Shown: in pieces, positions 38,445 through 51,000 of the stretch
Layout: each line of letters starts with the position of its first letter
How positions within the stretch are numbered: position 1 is the stretch's first letter
Assembly: GCA_003254925.1 (NCBI GenBank)
Contig: QANZ01005454.1
Location: forward strand, 159,199 to 223,198
From: Chamaecrista fasciculata
Taxonomy: Eukaryota; Streptophyta; Magnoliopsida; Fabales; Fabaceae
Reading direction: 5' to 3'
Length of the DNA: 64,000 nt
The notes under the pieces: generated by a model
The model's database searches: none
Seen by the model: only the letters and a program-made list of their open reading frames with translations
Told to the model about the DNA's origin: nothing
Made by a program: the position numbers and the translations under genes

Positions 38445-41400
38445 ATGACGGATGCGCAAAAGTACGTATGGGAAGGGGCCATCCCTCTTCAGATTCATCT
38501 CCATGAATCTGAAGTTACCACTCTTCCTCCTCCTCCACCCGCCCTGGTATTCTCTTTCCTTTCCTCTTCTTCAATTGCCATTTCTTTTAATTCCTTTCCT
38601 TATTTAATCGCACTTTCTGTCCTACCTATATGGAGCTCGATTTTCATGTTATGGGTCTTCGGGAAAAACTTCCGCTTTTGTATACAGCCTCACTCTATTC
38701 AACTTTTTGATGCTGGTGATGTGATTATCACTTGGTTCGTAAAGTGAGTTTAATAAAGAGATAATGGTAGTTTGTGAGAATCCCAGTTCAAACTTTTATA
38801 GGGTTAGACGAAAGAGGTTTTAGATATAGTTGTTTTTCATCAAAATTTCACATTACGTTTAGTGAATGAAGGCTGTTGCTTTAGGTAAGGTGGAAGATTT
38901 GTTTATATTATATTGAGTAATAGTAGTCTATTAATTGGTATTCACTTTAGTTTTACCTGCATTTAAAAGTTTCAACCTTAAAAATGGTCCAGCTCTTGGC
39001 AGAAGAAAATCCATTGGGCATGTATGTTGTAAAATTCAGAGGGACTTTTGCTTAATTGATTTGAATCAAAGCAACACCATTAAGCGGCTGCCCTTGCTAT
39101 CTGGGGTCTGCTTCACTGTAATGTTGCTTTTCTGTCTCATCCTAGGAGGATTTCTCGTTGAATCAGCAGTGGATGTGTCTTGTTTTTCCTCGTCATTTAT
39201 TTATCACAGACTAGTTTTGATCTCTGTCTCTACTTGCTGCCTCATCTTCATCCATTTAGACCTTACATCTTTGTTTTCCATGATCAATATTAGGAAAGTA
39301 CTCATGCTACAGGGTAGAGTTGCTTTTTTGTTTCTTGATTGCTGATATTATGAGTGTTATCCATAAAATTCGTTTGAGATACGTTCTGGGGTTCCCTACA
39401 ATCTATTTATTTTTTATGCTCAATGTTGTCAACTTTGGATTCTAATTAAACCTTTTTACTTTTAATTAGAATCCTCTAGTGTGGTAGTTACACATTGAAA
39501 CCCTGATCAATCAATGGTTTTTCATTTGCTTTCTCTAATGCATTCCAAATGATATAAAGTAACATTTATTGTTCTTATTAGTCTCCTCCTTAACTGATTT
39601 CACTTCCTTACTATTGTAAATATGGGTAATTATTAAATTTATTCAATATTGTTAATTCTACATGAATTTGTTGTCAGTCTGAGGAATTTATTCAATATTG
39701 TTAACCACAACTTCAATAAAACTTTTTTTGGGATACACATATTGATATGCATTTAATCGCTAGTATATTATCTCTTATGGGATCAGGTTTTAGCTCCTCG
39801 GATGGGGTACTTGCCTTTGTTGAGTTCTATTGTAAAGCCTCATTTCAGCAGTACACTTCCCCCTGGGGTGGATGCAATTTGGTTTGAGTACAAAGGATTG
39901 CCTTTGAAATGGTATGATGTAATAATTCTTGCCTTTAATCATGAGTTCAACATTAATTGTACCCGGTAGCATTTTGTTGCATCAAGCTTCACCAACTCTC
40001 TATCAGTCCCCCGTTTTGTTGCTTTAGTTTACTTCTTAGTGAATGGTGATGGTCATTTGCCACATGTTGACTGCTTATAGGTCAACTACCAAAATTTTAA
40101 ACCCCATAGGGGATTATTACTTGGTTGAATATTAGAAAACAGTGCTGAAGTGTATAATGTTATGATTTGCTTGGAGATGGAGTCTAACATTTGAGACATG
40201 GGCTTCTTAATGAGATAGTTCCATTTTATTCCTCTATAATTTCATGAGTTAACACATTACTGTTCCTTCTCTACATGCAAGATCTTTTGTTATATTAATG
40301 GGAAACATGGTGTTTGGCATTATTATTGATAGTTTTGGGTTCTCCCGATAACTAAAAAGTCTATTTTCCCCGAATCTAATTGAGGTTTGCAGTGGTGGAG
40401 GAACTAGATCGCAAAAAAGAGGGATTCTAGTTGTAAGATATCTAGTGAAACTATTGCTGGAATTGAGATCTTGATATCTGGGTTAAATGTCATTTTTTTG
40501 ATCCCTTTCTATTACCAATATGAAAATATAGTTTTAATAATACCACTAACTGTCTATTAGCTCGTTCATATCAACAATACCAGCTATCTTAGTCTTCATA
40601 GTTTTAATAATTACTGTCAAAATTGTTTATTTGCCATCTCTTGTGCAGGTACATACCAACTGGAGTTCTTTTTGATCTTTTATGTGTGGAACCTGAGAGA
40701 CCTTGGAATTTAACGGTAAGAACTTTCCAATTCTCTTGTAAGACTCATAATTTAAGTAGATTTATGATTTATCGCCATGTTATTGTTTTAAAAGTATAAA
40801 CTGGGGAGAGGAAAAGTTTTCCTTTAGTGTGTTCTGATTTTTTTCATATGATTTACCTGGATTTTTCTCATATACCCGTTCAAACTAATCTGCATGAGCT
40901 GCCATTATAATCTGAGGTATACTGTACTTTCATGTTTAACTTAAGGAGCTGATATTATTGTGATTATCTAATGACTGCAGTCATATATCCCATTGAGGTT
41001 TGAGACTGTGTTCTTCCCTCAATCTACCATCCTTATCTATTAAATAAATGTTTGTTATATAGTGATAATGCCAACTCTGCCTGTGTTTGCTTATGCTTAC
41101 ATTGACTGTCCCAAGCCCATTAAAAGAGGAGGGTTGTGTAAGGCAGGCGACAACCAACGTAAAACCCTTGTCGTATTTCTCATGATATAGTGATAATGCC
41201 TATTTTTTATAATCATAATACTAGTGCTTGAATTGTGTTAGGAAGGGAATCTGAATGAAGGCAAGAATAAATAAAAAAATTAGGATGTACTTGTGTAAGA
41301 TAATAATTTACTACAATGAATTTGTACAATTAATTATCCATATCCTCTTCCTTGCAGGTACACTTCAGAGGATATCCAAATAATATATTGCTTCCCTGTG

Positions 41401-44400
41401 AAGGTGAAGACAGTGTAAAGTGGAGCTTTATTAACTCGTTGAAAGAGGTCAATTTTTTGGCTTTTGGTTTATGTGCATCAGTGTGCAATTGTGCATAATT
41501 TTGTGTATGGTGGTATATATATATGATTAATAACATTATGTCGTTTCAACTTTTCAAGCAAATTGATTTTATGCTACAGCAACATCAAGAATCCACTTCA
41601 TTGTATGAATCTTTGAACTGAACTTACTTGAGTTTTTTACATGAATTATCAGTACAAGATAGGAAGTAAGTTGATAGAACCTCTCTTTAAGTATCAATAT
41701 CAACCAAGTAATCCCATCATTGCAGGAGGATTGATAGGATTAAGGGTAGAGAAACAGAGGATTTAAAAACACGAGGAAATAAAATTCAAGAAAAATAAAG
41801 TATGCATCTGGCTTTTGAGAGGCCAGGCTCGCTCCATTTCTTCATAATGTTCCCTCCTTCCACTTTCCAAGAGGCTCCCTACAAAAAAGCAACGAGCCAG
41901 CAAGGCAGCAACAATACCTTCTCTCCTCCAGCTCATAGTTCCCCCACTTGAACAGTATGTGAGAGTTCATTACTGCCATTTTCCTCAGCCTTTTCTGTCC
42001 TTCCCACTAATCGACTACTCTTCCTTTTCCTAGGATAAACCTTTGTCTCATTCACGTTAAACCCATGCCGAACGTCAATTGCAGAGATAGAAAGACTAAT
42101 TTGTTGCTTTCAGCATATACAAGATAAAGTGGGGTCCAATAATCATGGACCAGGCCTCACACATTGCATAATTTTCGCATTGAGATTGATGCTATCAATT
42201 TCCTTATAAAATGCAAAAAATCCCAATTCTTATTGCAATCTTTTCTTTACTTTTTCTTCCCCATAAAACCCTTCAAAAAGCACCTCAGGCATGTTTAGAC
42301 AAGATAATCCCATAGTGAGAAACAATGAAAGAAAATTTGAACATTGAACAGCCTCATTGTCAATTACCTTAGGGCATTTAGCATGGTTTCAAATATATTG
42401 GACATTTATTAGTTAGTACACTTATTGTAAGGGAAAGTTTTTGTGTAATTTCAATGAGGTAATTTACAGTTTAGTTTGTTATTTTGTGTTTCAAATTGGA
42501 ATTTCTTGCATCTTATGTGTAGGCATATAATCCTTTTAAATGCACCCACAAATAAATAAATAAATAAATATTTAAAAGCAAATAATCTATCTTACAGTAT
42601 TTCATTTTCATCATTGTTTTGAATAGAAATAGCTTGAATGTTTATTGTTTCTTGTCTCTGAATTTTACTATTGCTGCAGGCTGCATATATAATAAACGGG
42701 AATTGCAAGAATATTATGAACATGTCTCAAAGTGATCAAACAGAGCTCTGGCAATCTGTTTTAAATTGTATGTCAGTATGCGTCCTGGCTAGATTTTTTA
42801 AATCAATGCTTTTCCTTGTAAATCTCTTTATTTCCTTTTATCTGAGATTCCCTTCAAATGATTCTTATATTCCACAAATAAAATGACTTACTTTCTGTTA
42901 AGTAGATGTAAATATGTAATGCAACTCTTTCTAAACTGAAGTGAACAAATTTTGGTTCCTATATGATAAGGACTTGGGTAGTATGGAATGCCTAAGTCTC
43001 ACATATAGTAGAACGGGATGTTCGGTGGAGTTCTAAAGTGCCTTGGTTATCCTCCTTGAACAGTTAGCTTTTGAGAGGATGTTTTCCAAAGTCAGTTGAG
43101 TCCAATCAATTGATATCAGAGCTTGGTTGTCAGTGGCACATAGTGGACTACTTGAGGAGGGTTCTAATTGGTAGACAGTCGAGTAAAGTGTCACGGAGTG
43201 TAGTGTCACAAAGTGCAGCCACTGGGATGTCGACTCTCTAGGGGCGGTGCTATGATAAGGACCTTGGTAGTATTTGATGCCTAAGTCCCGCGCCGAGTAG
43301 AATGTTATGCTCAATAAAGTACATAAGTGTCATGGTTCTTCACCTTCAATAGCTAGCTTTTGAAGGAGGGTTCCCCAAAGTCACTTGGGTCTCATTACTA
43401 TATCTCAAAAGGAATTTAATTTGGTATGCAATATTTGCGGGAAATGAAATGGATGCGCATTTTCTTAGTATCAAATTTTAGGACTTTTCTATTTACATTA
43501 TAAGGCAAAATTTAATTTGTGGCCATATTCTCATAGTATATCTGGAGCATCTTGGAATACCGTTTATAGCGATATGGAATATTTTCAGTTTAATAATGTG
43601 TAGCTTATGCTTCTTTTTGCCTTTTTTACCTACTTTGGATAATTAGTTATCTTTCAACAATCATTTTCATAGCAGGTAATTTAGAATCTTATCAACGAGT
43701 GTCATCCAAGCTTAAGCTTGGAACTTTTGAAGATGAATTTGTGGCATATGTGGATTCGAGCCCAACAAAATCTCAACAAAGTGCAGGGGAGACAGATGTT
43801 GCTGCACCAATGAAGACAGGTGAGCAATATGCCTATTGTACTTATCCTCAAATCTGTACTCTCTTTCTTGTCTTAGTCCTACTTCTTTAAACAGAAATGT
43901 TAAGATATTACTTTTTGTATGACTTCTTGGCTCTTATCTAACCCGGTTGAAAGGGTAGTTTTAAGGTGATTAGAAGGGTCCTTAATTAGAGGGAAACATT
44001 GGGCTTCTTTCAATGATTCCTCGACCTAAACATCTTGATACCTTCACATTTCATGAAGGTTTCTTGAAATAATACTTTCCATCTTTGGCTTATTCTTTTT
44101 ATTCTCTTCCTTCCATCTTAAATCTATTTTCATGTCTGCTTTTTCTATAAATTTCTCTAAACTTCTAATGGTGTATCTGTTCATTGTAAATTCATATATG
44201 GTCCTTTGGCTACTTAAAATTGGAATTTTGATCTACCTAAACCTCTATTCATTATATCTACCTTCCCGAAGTCATTGGGGAAAACTTTGCTTTCTTCTTT
44301 TTCTTTTCTGCCTTGGTCATATGTTCATGCTTCTTGAAAAAGAAGTATCAATGTCTTTATAGCTTAAGAATATGAAGAAGCAAGCAGTGAATCCGTTTTA

Positions 44401-46022
44401 AGCAATAAAATTTTTCATTGTTGATTTGCACTAGTCCCATGTTTGTACTTTTGTTCATTCATACCAAACTCACTGCCTGTTGCTCACAACTAATGTTTTT
44501 TTGTTAGGAAGAATTCCTGTTCGATTATATGCATGGACTGTGGTTGAGGATTTTGATGATTTAGAAGATGTACCATCAATTGATAGTTGGGACAAAGTCT
44601 CTTACATAAACCGACCTGTTGAGATTCATAAGGAAGAAGGTAACCCTTATCCCATTTGGGGTCCTCATATGTACCTTTAGAATTAAAAACTGATTATCTT
44701 TGATGTTTATTTAAATATATATATATATATATATACATTGTGGAAAGTTGCATGAGATATCCCTTAAACTATAGTCTAATTACAACACTGGTACTTGATG
44801 TTTAATATAACATTTTTTTTCTGAATTATTGCAAAAAGTAAAAGTTAACCATTTGTTAACTTTAACGCGTAATAGCCACTTGACGAATAGAAGTCGAATT
44901 TTATGCCTTCAAAAGTCAGTGTTTGTATCTGTTTTGATAAGAGTATTTTTCAAATGTTAACTTCGCTGATATCACTTTGAAAAAGACTTAATTTTCCAAG
45001 AACAAATAGCATAAGTTTGAAGGACCAAAAGTTTTTCTTTCAAGAGCTTTGATGTGTTGAATTTTTTTCTTCACTTTCTTTCTTCTCTTCTTAATAACCT
45101 AACCATAGATGGATTTAATTAATTATTAATAACCTAACAATAGGAGAAACTATTAGGATGAATTTAATTATTAATAACCTAACCATAAAAATGAGTAAAG
45201 ATAGAACACGCTGGCGTCGATTGATCCATGTAGCTGATCCCACCTAGTAAGAAAAAAGGCTTTCGTTGTTGTTATTGTTTCTTTCTTCTATTAAACACTA
45301 ATTTGTATTATGTATTTATTGTATATTTATTTCATTTTTCTAGAATAGAATAGGAACCTTGTGTATAAATTCATAGAGTTGGCTAATGCAATAGGAAAGA
45401 AGTGTTCAAATTCTTCAATCTCACATCCATTTGCTGTTATATTATCGTTTCCACTGTAGCATTGATTGTAATTATTATTATCCCATGACTTCTCTTCACT
45501 CTGGTTTGAAAAGTATTTATGGAGAATGACAATTGCATGCGCATAGGATCACTGCATCCCCAGTGGTAAAGGTGCATTGGTTCATTCACCACTATGTCTG
45601 TTAATATTTCTTTCAAATAGTAACACTTCTTATCGTTACTACCATCTTTACCTTTTCTCCTATATAATTGAGACAATACTGTTTTTTCTGCTGATTATTT
45701 CTATTGCACTGCAGGTAAATACTTCAGCTTAAAAGATGCAGTTAAAAGCCTTCTGCCTGATTTTTTCCCAGAAAGCTCCTTTACTAGCAAGACAGACACC
45801 AACAGCAACCAAAGTGCAGAAGAAGGGGGAGAAAAATCATGTGATCCTGTGTCACCTTGCTTGCCACTTGAGAATGCCGAAATCAAGCTTGTTCGCATTC
45901 AAGGGATAAAGCCGAAGTTGGAGATACCCTTCTCTTGGGTGGTGAACAATCTCATGAACCCTGAGCATTTTCTTCATATATGTGTTTGCCTAAAAGTTTC
46001 AGAAGCCAGAACTGTGCAATAG
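38445..46022 (+). CDS. ATG5: Autophagy protein ATG5, 351 aa, 8 exons
   Basis: Exons are 38445-38546, 39787-39911, 40649-40715, 41358-41447, 42680-42767, 43676-43819, 44508-44639 and 45715-46022 (1056 bases, GT-AG). ATG5 becomes conjugated to ATG12 and, with ATG16, directs ATG8 lipidation during autophagosome formation. Recognisable parts are KYVWEGAIPLQIHL at the N-terminus, WNLTVHFRGYP, the acceptor-lysine context INSLKEAAYIINGN (Lys127 in this numbering, by comparison with Arabidopsis Lys128), NMSQSDQTELW, YINRPVEIHKEEG and the C-terminal RIQGIKPKLEIPFSWVVNNL. Exon 6 has two candidate acceptors three bases apart (see findings). Intron 5 holds a miniature LTR element. The length matches plant ATG5 (about 340). 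No damage was seen. Confidence 0.96.
42964..43397 (+). mobile_element. TRIM in ATG5 intron 5, 434 bp, 5-bp TSD
   Basis: Two LTRs of about 145 bp (42964-43108 and 43253-43397) both start TGATAAGGAC and share GATGCCTAAGTC-like and AGTAGAAYG phrases. A perfect 5-bp duplication CTATA flanks them (42959-42963 and 43398-43402). Two bases after the first LTR is TGATATCAGAGC (43111-43122), one base off the initiator-tRNA-Met primer site. The roughly 144-bp interior has no coding capacity. The LTRs are clearly diverged, so insertion is old. It lies in the sense direction of ATG5. Confidence 0.9.
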
Positions 46023-46430
46023 GTGAAATTTCAATTGTTGTGGGGGGTGCTTTTATAGTTTTATTCCTTAGAAATCTTAAAAAAGCTGCAATTTTTTTGT
46101 ACATAAAATGTACAGAACGATTTATAGTTTCTATTCATTCCATAATTCATTTATCCTTTATTATTTAATCTAATGAAGGTACTGATTCTCTATGGAGAAG
46201 TGGTTTATGTTCCTTTTTTTGTTGTGTTCTACACTTTGGATATATTACACTGCTTTCCAAATAGTACTTAGATATTTTGAATATTCTCTTATTGCAGTAA
46301 GCATGTTAATATTCACATCTTGGGATGGCGTTGGTGTTCATTTTTCCTAGTTAGCTTTTTTATGAATAATGAGCTCAGAATATAGTGAATTATCGAATCA
46401 GTGTTGGTGTTCAAGGTCGTTCATGTGCAG

Positions 46431-46497
46431 TTCTTGGATGTGAATTGTGATCCTGGCACAGTGGATATTATATTCAAACTGATCCGTCATGAACTTG
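46431..46497 (+). other. Exon-like segment downstream of ATG5
   Basis: A 67-bp open stretch reading FLDVNCDPGTVDIIFKLIRH lies between a good acceptor (TCATGTGCAG) and a consensus donor (GTAAGT) 409 bases after the ATG5 stop. It may be a 3'-untranslated or alternative exon of ATG5, a remnant of another gene, or chance. No family was recognised. Confidence 0.3.
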
Positions 46498-46502
46498 GTA
46501 AG

Positions 46503-46820
46503 TGAAAATGTCAATGAATTTGGCTTCAAACAGAGTGACTCTGTTCATCTTTCAATTTCAATATCTTGTTCAGAAGATAAGAAGGAGATTATCAAAAGTT
46601 GGTTTAACAGCACTGTGTGATTATCATTAGTGGTGTCATGGGCTGAACCGGGTCATCGGATCTAAACGGGTCTAACCAAGTTTTTCATTGTATATGAAAG
46701 TGTCAAATGACTTTGGCATCACAGAGTGACTATTTTCATCTTTCAATTTCAATATCATGTTCATAAGATGAAATGGAGCTTCTCAGGAGTTGGATTAACA
46801 GCAGTGACTGATTATCATTG
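46503..46820 (+). repeat. Diverged direct duplication of about 130 bp, 3' of ATG5
   Basis: Bases about 46503-46630 and 46692-46820 share GTCAATGAATTTGGC-like starts, CAGAGTGACT, CATCTTTCAATTTCAATATC, GTTCAGAAGAT / GTTCATAAGAT and GTGATTATCATT. About 60 bases separate them. Confidence 0.75.
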
Positions 46821-47519
46821 GGAAAAAAAATTATGTTGCATCTGGCAAGTTTGTAAAACACTCTCATTGAGGATCTTTTCCCTCCATGTGTAATGAGATC
46901 AAACATAAAATTATACTGTCCTGCCATGTCAAAGTTGGGTTTTTATTTTAAAGAAAAATATTTACATCAATTCAATTTAGATTTTTTTTTTTACTTTTTT
47001 ATATCCAAAAGCAACTATATAAATTGAGTTTTATTTACATCAATAAAAACATAAATTTAACATATTTATGAATAGAAAACAAATTTAATTGAAGCTAAAA
47101 TCTTATTTTATTTATTATAGTACAGGTATTTGAGCATCCGAATTTGCAACCGTTTGATCAAATGATAGTGTCTTGACTCTTGAGACTCATGTATTTAAGG
47201 GGAAAAAAATTGTGACATGAATCTTGAGAATGAATTTTTAAATTTAACAATGAACAGCTCTACTTATTATCGTCTCTCGATAGAAAAATCAAGAATAAGA
47301 TCAGGCTGTTTTTTTGGGCTTCTGGACCAGCCCAATTGCATGCCTTCGAGAATTGGATTTTCTGGGTTTCTGAAAGAAAATAACCCTCAATTCTGGACCA
47401 ACCTCATACTATACTATTTTTTCTTTCATGGCGTGAAATAAAAATCACTAGAAGGACCAAAAAATAGTAAGTAATGAACAAAATTTTGCCTAAACAAGAG
47501 TGTCAACTTGTAGGCAATG
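46821..47519. other. Gene-free spacer
   Basis: AT-rich sequence with no recognised gene or element, ending at the CpG-rich palindrome. Confidence 0.45.
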
Positions 47520-47663
47520 GATCCTCTGCCGTACCGCACACCGTGCGGTGCGGCGAGGACCAATGGCGGGCTGCCACGTGGACGCGCCTGCACACGTGGC
47601 GCCACGTGGCAGCCCGCCATTGGTCCTCGCTGCACCGCACGGTGTGCGGTACGGCAGAGGATC
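47520..47663. repeat. CpG-rich near-perfect palindrome, 62-bp arms, 20-bp spacer
   Basis: Arms 47520-47581 and 47602-47663 are complementary at 61 of 62 positions. GC content is far above the surroundings. Smaller palindromes lie inside the arms, and CACGTG occurs three times (47575-47580, 47593-47598, 47603-47608). Arms start GATCCTCTGCCGTACCGCAC. A non-autonomous hairpin element is the likeliest origin, but no target duplication can be read because the right flank contains an N and a trinucleotide run. Confidence 0.9.
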
Positions 47664-47672
47664 TGCTCCCTT

Positions 47673-47673
47673 N

Positions 47674-47708
<35 letters not shown>
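47673..47708. repeat. Undetermined base followed by (AAT)n microsatellite
   Basis: The only N of the window is at 47673, directly before about 11-12 AAT units and 10 bases after the strong palindrome. The assembly here may be wrong or locally collapsed. Confidence 0.9.
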
Positions 47709-47710
<2 letters not shown>

Positions 47711-47835
47711 CTATTAGTTTTTTTGGGCAATTCCTAAATTGCATTTTCTCCATTATCGAAAGGAAACTATTGTAAACTTTTAAACGAATTAGGTGATCAA
47801 CAAGTAGTTAATTAGAATCATAAGTAGCCAACAAA

Positions 47836-48025
47836 AATTGGCCCAGTTGATAAGGAGTCAACTCATAACCTACAAAGTCGTGAGTTTGAATTTTGTTGTC
47901 GATATGAAGACCTTGTTGGTAGGCAATTTATAAGTACCTCTGTAAGCGCTCATATATTAAGCTTGGAGGCATGTCCTGACCTTGGTGAGCCCTTGGGCCC
48001 AACTCACCTAAATTTTTCACTAACA
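47836..48025 (+). mobile_element. tRNA-derived SINE candidate
   Basis: TTGGCCCAGTTGATAAGGAG resembles a polymerase III A box, and about 40 bases later GTGAGTTTGAATTTTG resembles a B box. The phrase AACCTACAAAGTCGTGAG between them is tRNA-like. A body with GGGCCCAACTCACC follows. The boxes are degenerate and the 3' end is approximate. Confidence 0.5.
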
Positions 48026-51000
48026 TAAAGAGAATTATAAGTACTCCAATCTTTATGGTCAACGTCTCAAATTTGAATTTTTAGTGAAAACATTCTTGTT
48101 AAAGAGCTTCAAATAGTAATTCTTACCTAAAACGTAAAACAAATAGATGAGAAAGACATTGTAGTCCTAAAAAATAAATTAAGTATAAATTTCAAAAATA
48201 ATCATTTGATCAGCATCTTCAACTTAGCTTTTAAAAAGTGAAAACACGTACAACTACAAGTTTCCAAAAGAACAATCTCAAACTTAAGTTAATTATTGTT
48301 AAGTCCAGAGCATTAATCCAAATATCACTATTAGTTGATCACATCAAGAAGAAAGAAATACAGCAGAGAGAGATTAATAAATATCAGAAAAATACTAATT
48401 ATCTAATTAATTGAAGAGCAAGCTTGTGTAGGGGTCCCCTCCCTTCAAAATTTTCCTAAGGAATAAAGCAAATATATAAGAACATTTGTATGATTCTATG
48501 GAAAGTAAAAGAAAATGGAGTAAAGAACATAAAATGATATCATGTCTTGGGTGAGGAGACAAGTGAATGTCAATGGGTTCCACCAAAGACTGAGACAAGA
48601 GGATCATAGAGAGATGAATGGAGTCAAGTACTACATATGATATGATGCATGGCACATAGCATATGGCTACTAAGCCCTAACCAACTTTAATTTCTACCAT
48701 GCATGTGTCTCCATTGCTATTAATTAATATTTCTCTGTCAATTTAGGACAAAGCCCTAACCAATGTTTTGTAACATCTTCCATAGGCATGTGGATTTCAA
48801 GTGTATAGAGCCTAGAGAGTGTATCACTGCCTTGAGTGTCATGCAAGAATATTGTAATAATGGCATATATGTTTATAAGAAAAAAAAAATTAACCCTTGA
48901 ATTTTGTTCAAAAACTACCATCGATCTAATCTTTAGATATATTAGAAATATATTTTTGGATTTCTGATTTTTTTTTATAAATACCAATTATTTAGTCTCT
49001 TGAAACGTTATCTATGAAAACTAAATAGTTGATATTTTTTAAAAAGAATAGAATCTATACTTCTAATATTCAGTGATTAAATTGGACAAATTTAAAGATT
49101 AATTTTTTTTCTTATATATATTTATATATGAGGAAGCAGATCATTAAATCACAAACATAATATATGCTTGAGATGCATGTTTAATAATACAAGTGGGGTT
49201 TGCTAAAATTAAGTGTTCCATGAAAATTATTCTTAGATATCATATCATATAATATATTGTATAGTTAGGTACAGTGCAGGGAATCAATAGCAACTTGCCA
49301 AGGGGAATGTGTTAGAAATGAAACTAAATTACGGACAAAATATATAGGTATTATGAAGATGTAGTCTTTATTTAAGTCGTAAAATATATTTATGATAGCT
49401 AAGAAATTTTCAATTGTATAGTTAGGTACAATATATCCTAATATATTGTATAGTTACGGACAAAAAATACAAATCTCTATCGAAAAAGATTTCTACAGAG
49501 CCTTAATTATTTATGATAGCTAAGAAATTTTCAATTGTGTCTGTTTTTTCTTAAAATTGGCATTGTTAGTTTCTTTAAGAATCTAAAATATCTCAATTTC
49601 AAGGTAATTAAGTACTACTTAGAACAATATATATGATTATAGAAAAACCATAAACTTGTGAATCACTATTGTCAATAAGATTAATATCTGAAAACATATA
49701 ATTCTTCAGTTGATATATATATATATATATATATTAATGTGTGATGTGCCTGATTTTTTGGACCGAATCTGCCTAAATTTTTTATCCTTTAAAGAAACAT
49801 GACAAGCACATTCTTGAGTTCGAAAACACACCCACATGCCCATTGATGTCCCATATTTGAACATGTCACTTTCACCATATGTTGTTTACAATGAAGCCAT
49901 TCACATGGCATTCACAACTCAAAAATCCACACAAATATTTTATGCTCCTAACAATTCCAACTTCCCAAAAGCCAGTCCCTTTCAAAACTGCTTTATTTTT
50001 TCTTACTCAACCTATATTTTCAGGTGAAAACAACAGCCATTATATATATATATATATATATATAAGTCATTGCCATAAATAAGCTCTTCAATCTGTGTTA
50101 GGCAGTGTTTGGCTTATCTTTCTTGGCATTTCATCAGTACTAGTACTGATGAATAATTATATATAGATTCCAATTATTGTTGTGACTTATATATGCTTTG
50201 TCCATTTCAGAGATAATAAGATAAGTATATATCCACAAATGGCATCCTCACAAGGATATGGTAATAATAAGGTAAAAACTAAAAACCAAATAGGCATGCA
50301 TGAGGTTGAGAATGAATTTAAGGACTTGTATATGCATGGTTGGTCTTCATCTCTCAAATAAATTAATGGCGGGTTCTTGTCAAAGTTTCTATTTATGAGA
50401 TTATTGGGACAATATTAAACATTAATTATTTAACTCTTAATTATCTAATTCAGTCTTGACCCACTAGTGTTTTAGTTCAATTACTTGATAGAAGTATACT
50501 TTATAAGAAAATAATGTAGAGGAATGCATTATTGTTTAATTTAGAGTACTATATAGTGTTGAATATATAATAAGAAATCATGGAAAAGAAATTTTTGATT
50601 AATTGAAATCTTTTATGAAAGTTATTAATATATAAAGAAGTTAGAGATTGAGGATGATAAAAATTGTCTACAAATCGTGAGTTTAAATGTCCTTATTTTC
50701 CTTTATGTTTTCAAGTTTACAAGAGCCATTTTGGAAAAACATTCTCCAAACAAGAAAAAAAATATATCATTTATTTATCTTTTTTTTCATTTTTCTACAA
50801 CTTTTAAGGACTAATTAAAACATGTAAATTAAACTTTAAAGACTATAAACTCATACATAATATCTTTCAAAAGTTAAATTATAGGTTTGCTCTTATAATT
50901 GCCATGAAAATGAAACTAAAAAGCATGGTTAAAAGGTTCGCCGAATAAAATATATATGTGGTCTTAATTTAAAGTTAGTGGATATATGTTGGCATGAGAA

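Noticed and set aside
38935..39345. 136-codon open frame in ATG5 intron 1
   Set aside because: It lies wholly within an intron, begins without an ATG in good context, is hydrophobic low-complexity sequence and has no recognised domain.
43033..43314. 93-codon minus-strand open frame in ATG5 intron 5
   Set aside because: It is antisense of the TRIM element.
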